DNA of 64,000 nt from Saccharopolyspora dendranthemae (lineage in GTDB: Bacteria > Actinomycetota > Actinomycetes > Mycobacteriales > Pseudonocardiaceae). The DNA is taken from positions 620,001 through 684,000 of the forward strand of contig NZ_VIWX01000003.1 in assembly GCF_007829955.1 (NCBI RefSeq). The letters are read 5' to 3'. Position 1 is the stretch's first letter. Every line of letters starts with the position of its first letter. A program made the position numbers and the translations under genes. A model generated the notes under the pieces. The model ran no database searches. It was given only the letters and a program-made list of their open reading frames with translations, and was not told where the DNA came from. Of this stretch, positions 40,079 to 49,473 are shown one piece after another.

Positions 40079-40303
40079 CGCAGTGGATCTCGAACTCGTA
40101 ACGTTGCCCGTGAACCTTCCGCGCTGATCAACCCGATCAGGTCGAATCCTGGCGATCGGGAAGATCGCATCTGGGGGGCAATTCCCACGCCGCGATTCCT
40201 TCGGGCGGCGTCGCCGGGAAGGTCATCGCGCCAGCACCGGCCGGGTTCATCGTGCCAGGTGATGCCAGTGCGATCCCCGAACTGTGCAGAGATGGGGGAT
40301 GTG

Positions 40304-40633
40304 ATGGCGGAGAACCTGCGCGCGATTCCGGAGGAGCTGAACGGATTCGGCGAGCTCCTCGACCGGAATGCCGGACATTTCCGGAAAATTGGCGAATGGG
40401 CGGAAAGCACCGCGTCGGACACCAGCGGATTCACCGGCCTGATGGTGGTGCTGGTCCCGGTCGTGGAGGTGGTCACCGCGCTCTACGGCGAAACGTTGGA
40501 TCTGGCGAATTCCGCGCTGATGAAGATCAAGGAAGACCTCGCCGAAACGGTCTCGGACTACGAGGAGACCGAACGCAAGATCGCGGTGATGTTCCAGAAG
40601 ATCCAGTCCGACCTCGACGAGATCAAGGTCTGA
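40304..40633 (+). CDS. EspC-like small type VII secretion substrate candidate
   Basis: The 109-residue, mostly helical protein has two predicted helices separated by FTGLMVVLVPVVEVV. Near the C-terminus the sequence SDYEETERKI contains YxxxE, the pattern of the type VII secretion signal. Length and layout recall EspC/WXG100-like substrates, but the central W-x-G is absent. ATG 40304 follows GGGGGAT. The next gene starts 13 bases later, so they form an operon. A secreted partner protein is my inference. Confidence 0.7.
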   Translation: MAENLRAIPEELNGFGELLDRNAGHFRKIGEWAESTASDTSGFTGLMVVLVPVVEVVTALYGETLDLANSALMKIKEDLAETVSDYEETERKIAVMFQKIQSDLDEIKV

Positions 40634-40646
40634 GGGAGGAGCGGAC

Positions 40647-41510
40647 ATGGCTTCCTACGAAGACGCCGAGGACCCGATCGCCCTCCTCGAAGCGGATCCG
40701 AGCCAGAGCAACCAGGACTCGCTGCAGCAGGCCATCGAGGACGCGGGCTGGCAGGTCCAGACCGTCAACTGGGTCTACGAGCAGGTCACCGGCGAGAACC
40801 TCATCGAGCAGCTCATCTCGCCGATCACGGGTGACTTCTCGAAGATCGAGACCAACGCCGAGGCGTGGAACCAGATCGGTGAAGCGCTGCGCGCGGTGCG
40901 CAAGAACCTCAACCAGGGCATCAGCGATCTCCGGGAGAGCTGGGACGGCGACGGCGCGATCGCCTTCGAAACCCTGCTGGTGAGCACCTGGACCGTCGCC
41001 CTCGAAGGCGATGCGATGCTGGCGCAGCTCGTCGGCAAGGGCTTCACCAAGGCCGCCGAGATGTCGCGCAAGATGACCGACAAGGCGCTCGAGCTGATCA
41101 AGAAGCTCGTCGACCGGCTCATCGAAACGGCCGCCACCGGCTGGATCCCGGTGGCCGGCTGGGCGAACGTCGTGCGCAACGTCGAGAAGTGCGTCGAGAT
41201 CGTGATCGCGGTGCTGGAGCTCTTCGAAGCGCTGCAGCAGATGTACGAATCCGTGGTGCAGCTGGTCAATGCCATCAAGGGCGCGGGCACCAACCTCGCG
41301 CAGATCAAGGACGCGAACAGCCTCGGCGACGTGGTCAACGTCGGCATCCAGGCCAAGGACGACGCCACCGCCGTGTCCGAGGCGGCCACGGGCGCGCGCG
41401 GTGCCGCGACGGGCGTGCGCAACTCCGCCCAGGGCGTGCGTTCCGCGACGTCGGGCGGTTCCGGAACGGGCTCGGGCGGCTTCCAGACGCTGTCGTCCGG
41501 CAGCATTTGA
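40647..41510 (+). CDS. WXG-type type VII secretion substrate candidate with hydrophobic core
   Basis: The 287-residue protein has an acidic N-terminus, then a helical hairpin with the turn LRESWDGDGAIAF (a W-x-G). A long amphipathic and hydrophobic middle (AATGWIPVAGWANVVRNVEKCVEIVIAVLELFEALQQM) follows. The tail is Gly/Ser/Thr-rich. This is the layout of long WXG/LXG-like ESX substrates without a recognisable toxin domain. It lies just after the EspC-like gene and before two small genes that may be chaperone or immunity-like partners. Confidence 0.7.
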   Translation: MASYEDAEDPIALLEADPSQSNQDSLQQAIEDAGWQVQTVNWVYEQVTGENLIEQLISPITGDFSKIETNAEAWNQIGEALRAVRKNLNQGISDLRESWDGDGAIAFETLLVSTWTVALEGDAMLAQLVGKGFTKAAEMSRKMTDKALELIKKLVDRLIETAATGWIPVAGWANVVRNVEKCVEIVIAVLELFEALQQMYESVVQLVNAIKGAGTNLAQIKDANSLGDVVNVGIQAKDDATAVSEAATGARGAATGVRNSAQGVRSATSGGSGTGSGGFQTLSSGSI

Positions 41511-41524
41511 TCGGGGGATCCGCG

Positions 41525-41953
41525 ATGAGCGCAGACGGCAAGACACCGGAGATCCGCGCGGCCGAGGACATGGTCGAGGAGCGGATGACCCAGGCCGAGG
41601 AGGCGCTGGCGAAGGCGACCCTGTTCGAGTCCGAGTTGCCCGAGGTGAAGCTCACCGACGAGCGGATCGAGGAGATCGAGCAGCAGATCCGCAACGGCAA
41701 CGCACCACCGGAGATCGTCGCTTTCCAGCGCCGCGTCGACGAGGGTGAGTTCAGCTGGCAGGACGTGGCCGACGGCACCGCTTTCCGCGACGAGTCGGTG
41801 CGGTCGGCGTTCTCCGCGAGCGTGCAGAACATGCAGCAAGCGAAGGACATGCTCGACGCGGGCTACGATCCGGCGACCGTCATCAACAACGATCCGAACC
41901 GGTCGGCCGGGGCTGATTACGACGACGAACCGCCGGATTCGTTCCTGCGGTGA
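41525..41953 (+). CDS. Acidic soluble protein of the type-VII-like module
   Basis: The 142-residue highly charged protein has helical stretches (AAEDMVEERMTQAEEALAKATLF, RIEEIEQQIRNGNAPPEIVAFQRRVDEG) and no membrane segment. GGGGGAT precedes the ATG, and it starts 14 bases after the WXG-type gene. I do not recognise a family. Position suggests a cytosolic partner such as a chaperone for the secreted proteins; this is inference. Confidence 0.65.
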   Translation: MSADGKTPEIRAAEDMVEERMTQAEEALAKATLFESELPEVKLTDERIEEIEQQIRNGNAPPEIVAFQRRVDEGEFSWQDVADGTAFRDESVRSAFSASVQNMQQAKDMLDAGYDPATVINNDPNRSAGADYDDEPPDSFLR

Positions 41954-41971
41954 GGGGTGGACTGAACAACG

Positions 41972-42448
41972 ATGAACCGCAAGACGTTACTCGGCATCAC
42001 CATCGGGTGGGCGGTGCTGATCGGCCTGATCGCGGCCGTGCTCCTCGGAACGGCCATGTTCAGCGGCACTTCGCTGGCCAAGTCCTCCACGGCATCGGGT
42101 TCGTCCGGCCCGGTCTACCAGTGGGACGGCAAGCCGATGATGATCGTCAGCTCGGACAAGAAGAAGACCGCCGTCTGCCACGTCGTGCCCGCTCAGGGTG
42201 AGGCGCGCGACGTGACCAGCTACCGCAACGAGAGCCGGTACCGGGTCAACCGGATCACGCCCTGGTTCTCCGGTTCGGCGGACATGACCTGCACGACGCC
42301 GGTTCGGATCCGCACCGGCTCGCAGGTGACCATCTACGAGCTGGCCACCAAGAACCGCATCGCGCAGTTCGGGACCGTCATCGTCGCCGTCGCGCCGTTC
42401 CTCGCGGTCAGCGTGTTCGGAGTCGGAAGGCGCAAGACCCACGCGTGA
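41972..42448 (+). CDS. Membrane protein of the type-VII-like module
   Basis: The 158-residue protein has membrane segments at both ends (LLGITIGWAVLIGLIAAVLLG and IAQFGTVIVAVAPFLAVSVFG). The extracellular-type middle has two cysteines (TAVCHVV, DMTCTTPV). It starts 18 bases after the acidic protein gene, and a strong terminator follows, closing a four-gene unit. Function unknown. Confidence 0.7.
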   Translation: MNRKTLLGITIGWAVLIGLIAAVLLGTAMFSGTSLAKSSTASGSSGPVYQWDGKPMMIVSSDKKKTAVCHVVPAQGEARDVTSYRNESRYRVNRITPWFSGSADMTCTTPVRIRTGSQVTIYELATKNRIAQFGTVIVAVAPFLAVSVFGVGRRKTHA

Positions 42449-42454
42449 TCGAGC

Positions 42455-42491
42455 GGTGTCCCGCGAGCGGTTCGTCCGCTCGCGGGACACC
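42455..42491. terminator. Bidirectional terminator between the type-VII-like module and menA
   Basis: GGTGTCCCGCGAGCGG (42455-42470) pairs perfectly with 42476-42491 around a 5-base loop. It lies between convergent genes, seven bases after one stop and five before the other. Confidence 0.87.
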
Positions 42492-42495
42492 CCTC

Positions 42496-43368
42496 TCAGC
42501 CGAAGGCCAGGGCGAGACCGGTGATGGTGCCCCAGCCGAGCATGGCGAATCCCGTGTCCCGGACGGCGGGGATCAGGTACCGGCCGGTCGCTCCCCGGAC
42601 CACGGCGCGCAGCGGCGTCAGCAGCAGCGGCAGGGCCAGGAAGCCCAGCAGCACCCAGGAGTTGCGCAGGCCGATCAGGACCGTGATGACGAACGGGACC
42701 AGGGCCAGCGCCGTGTAGAGCGTGCGGGTGTCGCGGTCGCCGAGCATGACCGCCAGGGTTCGCTTGCCCGAGACCTGGTCGGAGGGGATGTCGCGGAGGT
42801 TGTTGGCCACCAGCACCGCGCACGACAGCGCGCCCACTCCCACGGCGGCACCGATGCCGAACCCGGAGACCTGCCCGGCCTGCACGAACATCGTGCCCAG
42901 CACGGCGATCAGGCCGAAGAACAGGAACACCGCGACCTCGCCGAAGCCCGCGTAGCCGTAGGGCTTGCTGCCGCCGGTGTAGAACCAGGCGCCCGCGATG
43001 CACAGCGCGCCGATCGCGAGCATCCACCACTGGCCGCTCAGCGCGACCACGCCGAGTCCCGCCAGCGCTGCGATCCCGAAGCAGGCGAAGGCCGCGTTGC
43101 GCACCGCACCCGGTGCGGCCGATCGCGATCCGACCAGGCGGAACGGGCCCACGCGGGAGTCATCGGTGCCGCGGATGCCGTCCGAGTAGTCGTTGGCGAA
43201 GTTCACCCCGATGATCAGGCTCAGCGAGACGACCAGCGCCAGCAGTGCGATCAGCGGGTCGAACCCGTCCATCCCCGCGGCGGCGCCGGACCCGGCCAGC
43301 ACCGGTGTGATCGCATTCGGGAAGGTGCGCAGACGGGCACCTTCGATCCATTGCGCGACAGTCGCCAT
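42496..43368 (-). CDS. menA: 1,4-dihydroxy-2-naphthoate polyprenyltransferase
   Basis: This membrane enzyme attaches the polyprenyl tail to dihydroxynaphthoate, making demethylmenaquinone. The 290-residue UbiA-family protein has the first aspartate-rich motif in NFANDYSDGIRGTDDSR and a second in NNLRDIPSDQVSGKRTLAVMLGDRDTR, with about nine membrane segments. I start at ATG 43368 (ATVAQWIEGARLRTFPNAI); a start nine bases earlier is possible. Like mycobacterial menA it is on the minus strand near menE. Confidence 0.95.
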   Translation of the reverse strand: MATVAQWIEGARLRTFPNAITPVLAGSGAAAGMDGFDPLIALLALVVSLSLIIGVNFANDYSDGIRGTDDSRVGPFRLVGSRSAAPGAVRNAAFACFGIAALAGLGVVALSGQWWMLAIGALCIAGAWFYTGGSKPYGYAGFGEVAVFLFFGLIAVLGTMFVQAGQVSGFGIGAAVGVGALSCAVLVANNLRDIPSDQVSGKRTLAVMLGDRDTRTLYTALALVPFVITVLIGLRNSWVLLGFLALPLLLTPLRAVVRGATGRYLIPAVRDTGFAMLGWGTITGLALAFG

Positions 43369-43403
43369 GAGCAACATCTTCGCTCACCCGGCAAGCCCGT
43401 CGG

Positions 43404-44585
43404 CTAGCAGGTCAGCTGCTCGGCCAACGCCCGCCGATCCGGTTTGCCCGGCCCGCGCAGCGGGAGCTCGTCCACCAGCGCGATCCGCTTCGGGGCGGCC
43501 GCGGCTCCCAGCCGCCCGCGCACGGCCTCCCGGAGGGCGTCCTCGTCGGGTCGCGCGGCGGGGTCGGCGACGACGGCGGCCACCACCGCCTGCCCCCACT
43601 CGGGGTCGGGAACGCCCAGCACGCAGGCCTCGCGCACGCCCGGCTGCTCGGTCAGCACCCGCTCGACCGGCAGCGGCGCGACCTTCTCGCCACCGGTGAT
43701 GATCACGTCGTCGGCCCGTCCGAGGACCTCCAGCCTGCCGTCGGCGAACCGCCCGAGATCGCCGGTGCGGAACCAGCCGCCGGCGAACGCGGGCGCGTCC
43801 GGCTGGTTGCGGTAGCCCCTGGCCAGCATGGGCCCGGCGAGCCGGATCGGTCCGAGCTCGCCATCGACGTCGACCTCCGCGACGTCCAGCGGGACCCCGT
43901 CGTACACGCAGCCGCCTGCGGTCTCGCTCATGCCGTAGGTGGTGGTCACCCGCACGCCGCTGTCCCTCGCGCGGGCCAGCAGGGCAGGTGGGGTCGCGGC
44001 GCCGCCGAGCAGCACCGCGTCGAACCCGCGCAGCGCGGCCAGGCCTTCGCCGCCGTCGTTGATCAGGCGGGAGAGCTGGGTCGGCACCAGGGCCGTGTAG
44101 TGCGGCCGGCCGGAGGACGGCAGCTCGCGCGCAGCGGCGGCGAAGACGTCGGGGCGGAACCCGCCCGAGGTGTCGACGGCGTGCGGAGCGGTGCCTGCCA
44201 GCAGCGCGCGGATCAGGACCTGGATCCCGGCGACGTGGTGCGCGGGCATCGCCAGCAGCCAGTGCCCGGGACCGCCGAGCCTGCGGTGGGTGGACTCCGC
44301 CGACGCGCGCAGCGAGCTCGCGGGCAGCAGCACGCCCTTGGGGACGCCGGTCGAGCCCGAGGTGGCGATGACCAGGGCTGTCGGGTCGTGCTCGGCGTCC
44401 TCTCCAGGACCCAGCGGCCCGCTGAGCGCGGTGATCAGGGTTTGCGCCTCGTCGGGGGCATCGGCCGCGACCGGCAGCAGCGCGGGGCCCTCGCCGTCCA
44501 GCGCGCGGCGCAGCGCGGGCAGCACCTCCAACGCTCCGGTGCCCGAAGGCACTTCCAGCGGCTCCAGGTCCCGGGCGTTCGGCAT
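43404..44585 (-). CDS. menE: o-Succinylbenzoate-CoA ligase
   Basis: This enzyme activates o-succinylbenzoate to its CoA ester in menaquinone synthesis. The 393-residue ANL-family protein is shorter than FadD, as MenE usually is. It has VIATSGSTGVPKGVLLPASSL, TTYGMSETAGGCVYDG, WFRTGDLGRFADGRLEVLGRADDVI, and the catalytic lysine in PLRGPGKPDRRAL. ATG 44585 is seven bases after GAGAAT on its strand; an earlier ATG at 44594 is possible. It lies head-to-tail with menA and could share a transcript. Confidence 0.92.
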   Translation of the reverse strand: MPNARDLEPLEVPSGTGALEVLPALRRALDGEGPALLPVAADAPDEAQTLITALSGPLGPGEDAEHDPTALVIATSGSTGVPKGVLLPASSLRASAESTHRRLGGPGHWLLAMPAHHVAGIQVLIRALLAGTAPHAVDTSGGFRPDVFAAAARELPSSGRPHYTALVPTQLSRLINDGGEGLAALRGFDAVLLGGAATPPALLARARDSGVRVTTTYGMSETAGGCVYDGVPLDVAEVDVDGELGPIRLAGPMLARGYRNQPDAPAFAGGWFRTGDLGRFADGRLEVLGRADDVIITGGEKVAPLPVERVLTEQPGVREACVLGVPDPEWGQAVVAAVVADPAARPDEDALREAVRGRLGAAAAPKRIALVDELPLRGPGKPDRRALAEQLTC

Positions 44586-44953
44586 GGCACCCATTCTCGG
44601 CGTCGCCGCGCCTCCGGGCGGAGCCGGGCGCCCGAGACCTCCGGCACTAGCTCACCTGTTCGAGCGATCAAGTGTTCGAATGGCGCGGCCGATGTTCTGG
44701 GTACGAGCGGAAGGAGAAGGCGATGTTCCTCGTTTTCGTGGTGGTCGTCCCGGTCTTCACCGGAACGCCCCCGTCATCTCAGTCGCCCCAGTCATCCCAG
44801 GCATCGCAACAGCGGTCTTCGTGGTCGCGACGAGACAGGTCGGGAGTCGGCGATGCCACCGGCCCGGTCGACCCCGGGTGGGGGACGCCGGACGAGGAGC
44901 GCCCTGCCGGGCTGTTCCTGTCCGGCGTCCTGCCCGAAGGCGAGTGGGAGGTC
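44586..44953. other. Gap upstream of menE, downstream of menB
   Basis: The 368-base gap separates two minus-strand genes. On the plus strand an ATG at 44723 follows AAGGAGAAGG and opens with the hydrophobic run MFLVFVVVVPVFTG. That frame then continues antisense through menB, which makes a real gene doubtful. TGTTCGA occurs twice near 44657-44680. Nothing else is evident. Confidence 0.5.
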
Positions 44954-45877
<924 letters not shown>

Positions 45878-45884
45878 ACCTGGG

Positions 45885-45890
45885 ACAATA
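45885..45890 (-). promoter_or_regulatory. Probable -10 box of menB
   Basis: TATTGT on the minus strand is followed by seven bases and the GTG start of menB. The divergent menD start is 121 bases away, so the two menaquinone genes share this control region. Confidence 0.5.
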
Positions 45891-46010
45891 GGCGTAGCAA
45901 GTGCTCGGTGCGGGGTCCTCCCCGTGACCGTCCGGTGCTTGCGTGGACGTCGGCGTGGGATACCGCGGATCCTTCGCCGTTGTCCGCCAGGCGATTTCAG
46001 AGGTGATCGG

Positions 46011-47684
46011 TTGAACCCGTCCACAGCCCAGGCTGAGGTCATCGTCGACGAGCTCGTCCGAAACGGGGTGCGGCACGCGGTGCTCGCCCCGGGGTCGCGC
46101 AACGCACCTCTCGCTTACGCTCTGCACCGGGCCGCGCACTCTGCGCGATTGCGGCTGCACGTTCGGATCGACGAGCGCAGCGCCGGATTCCTGGCCCTGG
46201 GCATCGCGGCCCGCACGGGCCGACCGGTACCGGTGTTCTGCACCTCTGGCACCGCCGCGAGCAACCTGCACCCGGCGGTCAGCGAGGCGTACCACGCAGG
46301 TGTTCCGCTGCTGGTCATCACGGCCGACCGGCCGCCGGAGCTGCGCGCGGCGGGTGCGAACCAGACCATCGACCAGCACCGGCTGTACGGCAGCGAGGTG
46401 CGGCTGTTCGACGAGCTCGGCGTCGCCGAGGCGCGAGCGGGTCAGAACGCCTACTGGCGCAGTCAGGTGTGCCGGGTCTGGGCCGCCGCCGACTGCGGGA
46501 TGCGCGGCGGTCCGGTGCACCTCAACGTGCCGTTCCGCGAGCCGTTGGTGCCCGATGGCGATACCGAGTGGTTCGAGTCGCTGGAAGGGCGCCCGGACGG
46601 ACATCCGTGGACGGAGGTCGCCGACCGCGGTGTGGCGCCGAGCTCCCTCTCGCGGTTGCGGTCCGGTCGTGGACTGGTGCTCGTGGGCGACTGGGGTTCC
46701 GAGGCGGCCAGCGCCTGGGGCGAGCGCTGCGGCTGGCCGGTGCTGTCGGAGGTCGGCGGCGTCGGGGTGTCCGGCCCGGCTGCGATCAGCACGGGCATGT
46801 GGCTGCTCAACCTGCCGGAGTTCATCCGCGAGCACCGGCCCGAGCAGGTGCTGTGCGTGGGTCGGCCGACGGTCTTCCGTCAAGTCCAGCAGCTGCTGGC
46901 CGACACCGGGGTGGAGGTGCTGCTGGCGCACGGCGGGGTCGACTGGCCGGCCCCTGCGCACAACGTCAGGGAGGTGGCCGAGGGGTTCGGAGCCGGACCC
47001 GACAGCGCCGTGGACCCGCAGTGGCTCACGGCCTGGCAGCAGGCCGACCAGAAGGCCTCCGCCGCACTGCACGCCGCCCTCGACCTGGAGCGGTGGCCGA
47101 ACGGTCCCGCTGTGGCGCGCGAGTTGGTCGGAGCGCTTCCGGAGGATTCCCTGCTCGTGCTCGGGTCGTCCAACCCGAGCCGGGACGTCGCGCTCGCCGC
47201 GCGGCAGCGACCCGACGTGCTGGTGCACCGCAACCGCGGGGCCGCCGGCATCGACGGGACGATCTCGACCGCCATCGGCGCGGCCACCGGGCACGACGGC
47301 CCGGCGTACGCGCTGCTGGGCGATCTGACGTTCCTGCACGACAGCAACGGCCTGATGCTCGGCCCGTACGAGCAGCGGCCCGACCTGACGATCGTGGTGT
47401 TCAACGACGACGGCGGCGGCATCTTCAGCCTCCTCGAACAGGGCGGCCCCGAGCACAACGACTCCTTCGACCGCGTCTTCGGGACGCCGCACGGCACCGA
47501 CCTGGGGCAGTTGTGCGCGGCGCACGGTGTCGAGCACGTCCAGGTGCCGGGTCACTCCGAACTGCGCGAGGCCCTGCGTCCCGCGTCCGGTCTGCGCGTG
47601 GTCGAGGTGCGGGCGAGCAGGGACGAGCTGCGCGCGGTTCACCAGCGGTTGCACGCGGCGGTCCGCTCGGCTCTTCTCGGGTGA
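46011..47684 (+). CDS. menD: SEPHCHC synthase (thiamine-dependent MenD)
   Basis: MenD joins isochorismate and 2-oxoglutarate with thiamine diphosphate, the first committed menaquinone step. The 557-residue protein has VLAPGSRNAPLAYAL, LRLHVRIDERSAGFLALG and CTSGTAASNLHPAVSEAY. The ThDP-binding region near the C-terminus includes RNRGAAGIDGTISTAIGAA and LLGDLTFLHDSNGL, then NDDGGGIFSLLEQG. TTG start with AGAGGTG five bases upstream. It is divergent from menB. Confidence 0.96.
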   Translation: MNPSTAQAEVIVDELVRNGVRHAVLAPGSRNAPLAYALHRAAHSARLRLHVRIDERSAGFLALGIAARTGRPVPVFCTSGTAASNLHPAVSEAYHAGVPLLVITADRPPELRAAGANQTIDQHRLYGSEVRLFDELGVAEARAGQNAYWRSQVCRVWAAADCGMRGGPVHLNVPFREPLVPDGDTEWFESLEGRPDGHPWTEVADRGVAPSSLSRLRSGRGLVLVGDWGSEAASAWGERCGWPVLSEVGGVGVSGPAAISTGMWLLNLPEFIREHRPEQVLCVGRPTVFRQVQQLLADTGVEVLLAHGGVDWPAPAHNVREVAEGFGAGPDSAVDPQWLTAWQQADQKASAALHAALDLERWPNGPAVARELVGALPEDSLLVLGSSNPSRDVALAARQRPDVLVHRNRGAAGIDGTISTAIGAATGHDGPAYALLGDLTFLHDSNGLMLGPYEQRPDLTIVVFNDDGGGIFSLLEQGGPEHNDSFDRVFGTPHGTDLGQLCAAHGVEHVQVPGHSELREALRPASGLRVVEVRASRDELRAVHQRLHAAVRSALLG

Positions 47685-47852
47685 TCCACCACCGGACGTG
47701 AGAACTCTTGCGTGAAGCCCGGTTCGTGCTGCCCGGACGTGACGGGACGGTTTCCTCGTCAGGTGGAGTCCGGGTCGACCGGCCACTGTGGTCGCATCAC
47801 CGCGTTGCCCCATTGGTGTGCATTCGCGTTTTTCCGCGTGATGATGGGAAAA

Positions 47853-47877
47853 ACTCGGTGCGAAAAGCGCACCGAGT
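47853..47877 (-). terminator. Intrinsic terminator oriented leftward
   Basis: ACTCGGTGCG (47853-47862) pairs perfectly with CGCACCGAGT (47868-47877) around AAAAG. The A-run to its left (47848-47852) reads as a U-run only on the minus strand, so it would stop leftward transcription. Both flanking genes are on the plus strand. Confidence 0.65.
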
Positions 47878-47933
47878 GTGAACGTGGTTGCCTAGTCTCC
47901 TGATCGGAACCAGTTTTTCGAGGAGGTGGCAGG

Positions 47934-49436
47934 GTGATTCGACGACAGGGCCTGCGCGCGGTGATCGCGGCCTGCTGCGCGAGCGCGGTGTTCGCCGCAC
48001 CGGCGCTCGCGGGTGCCGAAGGGCCGGGTGCGCCCGGAGCCGGCGACGACTACTTCCCCGGGTACGGCAACGGCGGCTACGACGTCTCGCACTACGACCT
48101 GCAGCTTCGCTACCAACCCGCGGACGACCACCTGCAGGGCACCGCGACGATCGTCGCGAACGCGACGCAGGACCTGACGGCCTTCAACCTGGACTTCGCG
48201 CTCACCGCGAAGTCGGTGCGGGTCAACGGCATGCCGGCGCAGTTCAGCCAGAACGGCCTGGAGCTCACCGTGACCCCGTCGGCGACCCTGCCGCAGGGCG
48301 AGATGGCGACCTTCGTCGTGGAGTACGAGGGCACTCCCTCCGCCGCCGACGTCGGCCCCGTCAACCCGTGGGTGCGCACCTCCGACGGAGCGCTCGCGGT
48401 CGGCCAGCCGGAGATCTCCGCCTGGTGGTTCCCCGGCAACGACCACCCGAGGGACAAGGCCACCTACGACGTCGCCATCTCCGTTCCCGACGGGACCGAG
48501 GCCATCTCCAACGGGGTGAACACCCGCAACAGCAGCCTGGCCGGGTGGACCACCTGGAACTGGCGCAACACCGAACCGACCGCCACGTACCTGGCGTTCA
48601 TGGCCATCGGCCAGTACGAGATCAGCAGCAAGACCGGCGCGTTCGGCCAGCCGTTCGTCACCGCCTACTCCGACAAGCTCGGCCCGCTGGCCGGACCGGC
48701 GAAGGCCAGCGTCGAACGCACCCCGGAGGTCCTGGACTTCCTGAGCCAGCTGTTCGGCGAGTACCCGTTCAGCGCGCAGGGCGGTGTCGTCCCGTCCGAG
48801 GGACTCGGCTTCGCGCTGGAGAACCAGACCCGCCCGACCTACAGCCACCTGTTCTTCCAGCGCGCGGCGAACGTCTCGGTGGTCGTGCACGAGAACGCGC
48901 ACCAGTGGTTCGGCGACTCGGTGTCGGTGGACACCTGGCGCAACATCTGGGTCAACGAGGGCTTCGCGTCCTACGCGGAGTGGCTGTGGTCGGAGGCCCA
49001 CGGCACCGGCACCACGCAGGAGCTGTTCGACCACTACTACAACTCCTACCCGGCCGACGACCCGTTCTGGCAGGTCCCGCCGGGAGACCCCGGCGCCGAG
49101 GACGTCTTCCACACCGCGGTCTACGACCGGGGCGCGATGGCGCTGCACGCGTTGCGCACCGCCGTCGGTGACGAGGCGATGCTGGACATCACCCGCACCT
49201 GGGTCGCCGAGCACCGGAACTCGACCGGCACCGTCGAGCAGTTCATCGAGCTGGCGGAGCAGAAGTCCGGCAAGCAGCTCGACGAGCTGTTCAACGCCTG
49301 GCTGTTCACCAAGGGCAAGCCGGCCGTGAGCCCGGCGACCGGCGTCGCCGCCAGCGCCGCCCGGGAGAACGTGCCCGAACCTGCCGCGGTCGCCGAGATC
49401 GATCGCGCGCACGAACTGCTGCACGACCACGGCTGA
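47934..49436 (+). CDS. Secreted M1-family metallopeptidase
   Basis: The 500-residue protein has a signal peptide (RAVIAACCASAVFAAPALAGA) and the gluzincin motif VVHENAHQWFGDSVSVDTWRNIWVNEGFASYAEW, which is HENAH plus the downstream glutamate of M1 peptidases. The canonical GAMEN-like exopeptidase loop is altered here: the region before the zinc site reads GFALENQTRP. It probably acts outside the cell on peptides. GTG start with GGAGG upstream. It interrupts the menaquinone gene order. Confidence 0.9.
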   Translation: MIRRQGLRAVIAACCASAVFAAPALAGAEGPGAPGAGDDYFPGYGNGGYDVSHYDLQLRYQPADDHLQGTATIVANATQDLTAFNLDFALTAKSVRVNGMPAQFSQNGLELTVTPSATLPQGEMATFVVEYEGTPSAADVGPVNPWVRTSDGALAVGQPEISAWWFPGNDHPRDKATYDVAISVPDGTEAISNGVNTRNSSLAGWTTWNWRNTEPTATYLAFMAIGQYEISSKTGAFGQPFVTAYSDKLGPLAGPAKASVERTPEVLDFLSQLFGEYPFSAQGGVVPSEGLGFALENQTRPTYSHLFFQRAANVSVVVHENAHQWFGDSVSVDTWRNIWVNEGFASYAEWLWSEAHGTGTTQELFDHYYNSYPADDPFWQVPPGDPGAEDVFHTAVYDRGAMALHALRTAVGDEAMLDITRTWVAEHRNSTGTVEQFIELAEQKSGKQLDELFNAWLFTKGKPAVSPATGVAASAARENVPEPAAVAEIDRAHELLHDHG

Positions 49437-49473
49437 GCCAGTTCGGCACAGCGATTCTGAAAGGACGCGGGGG

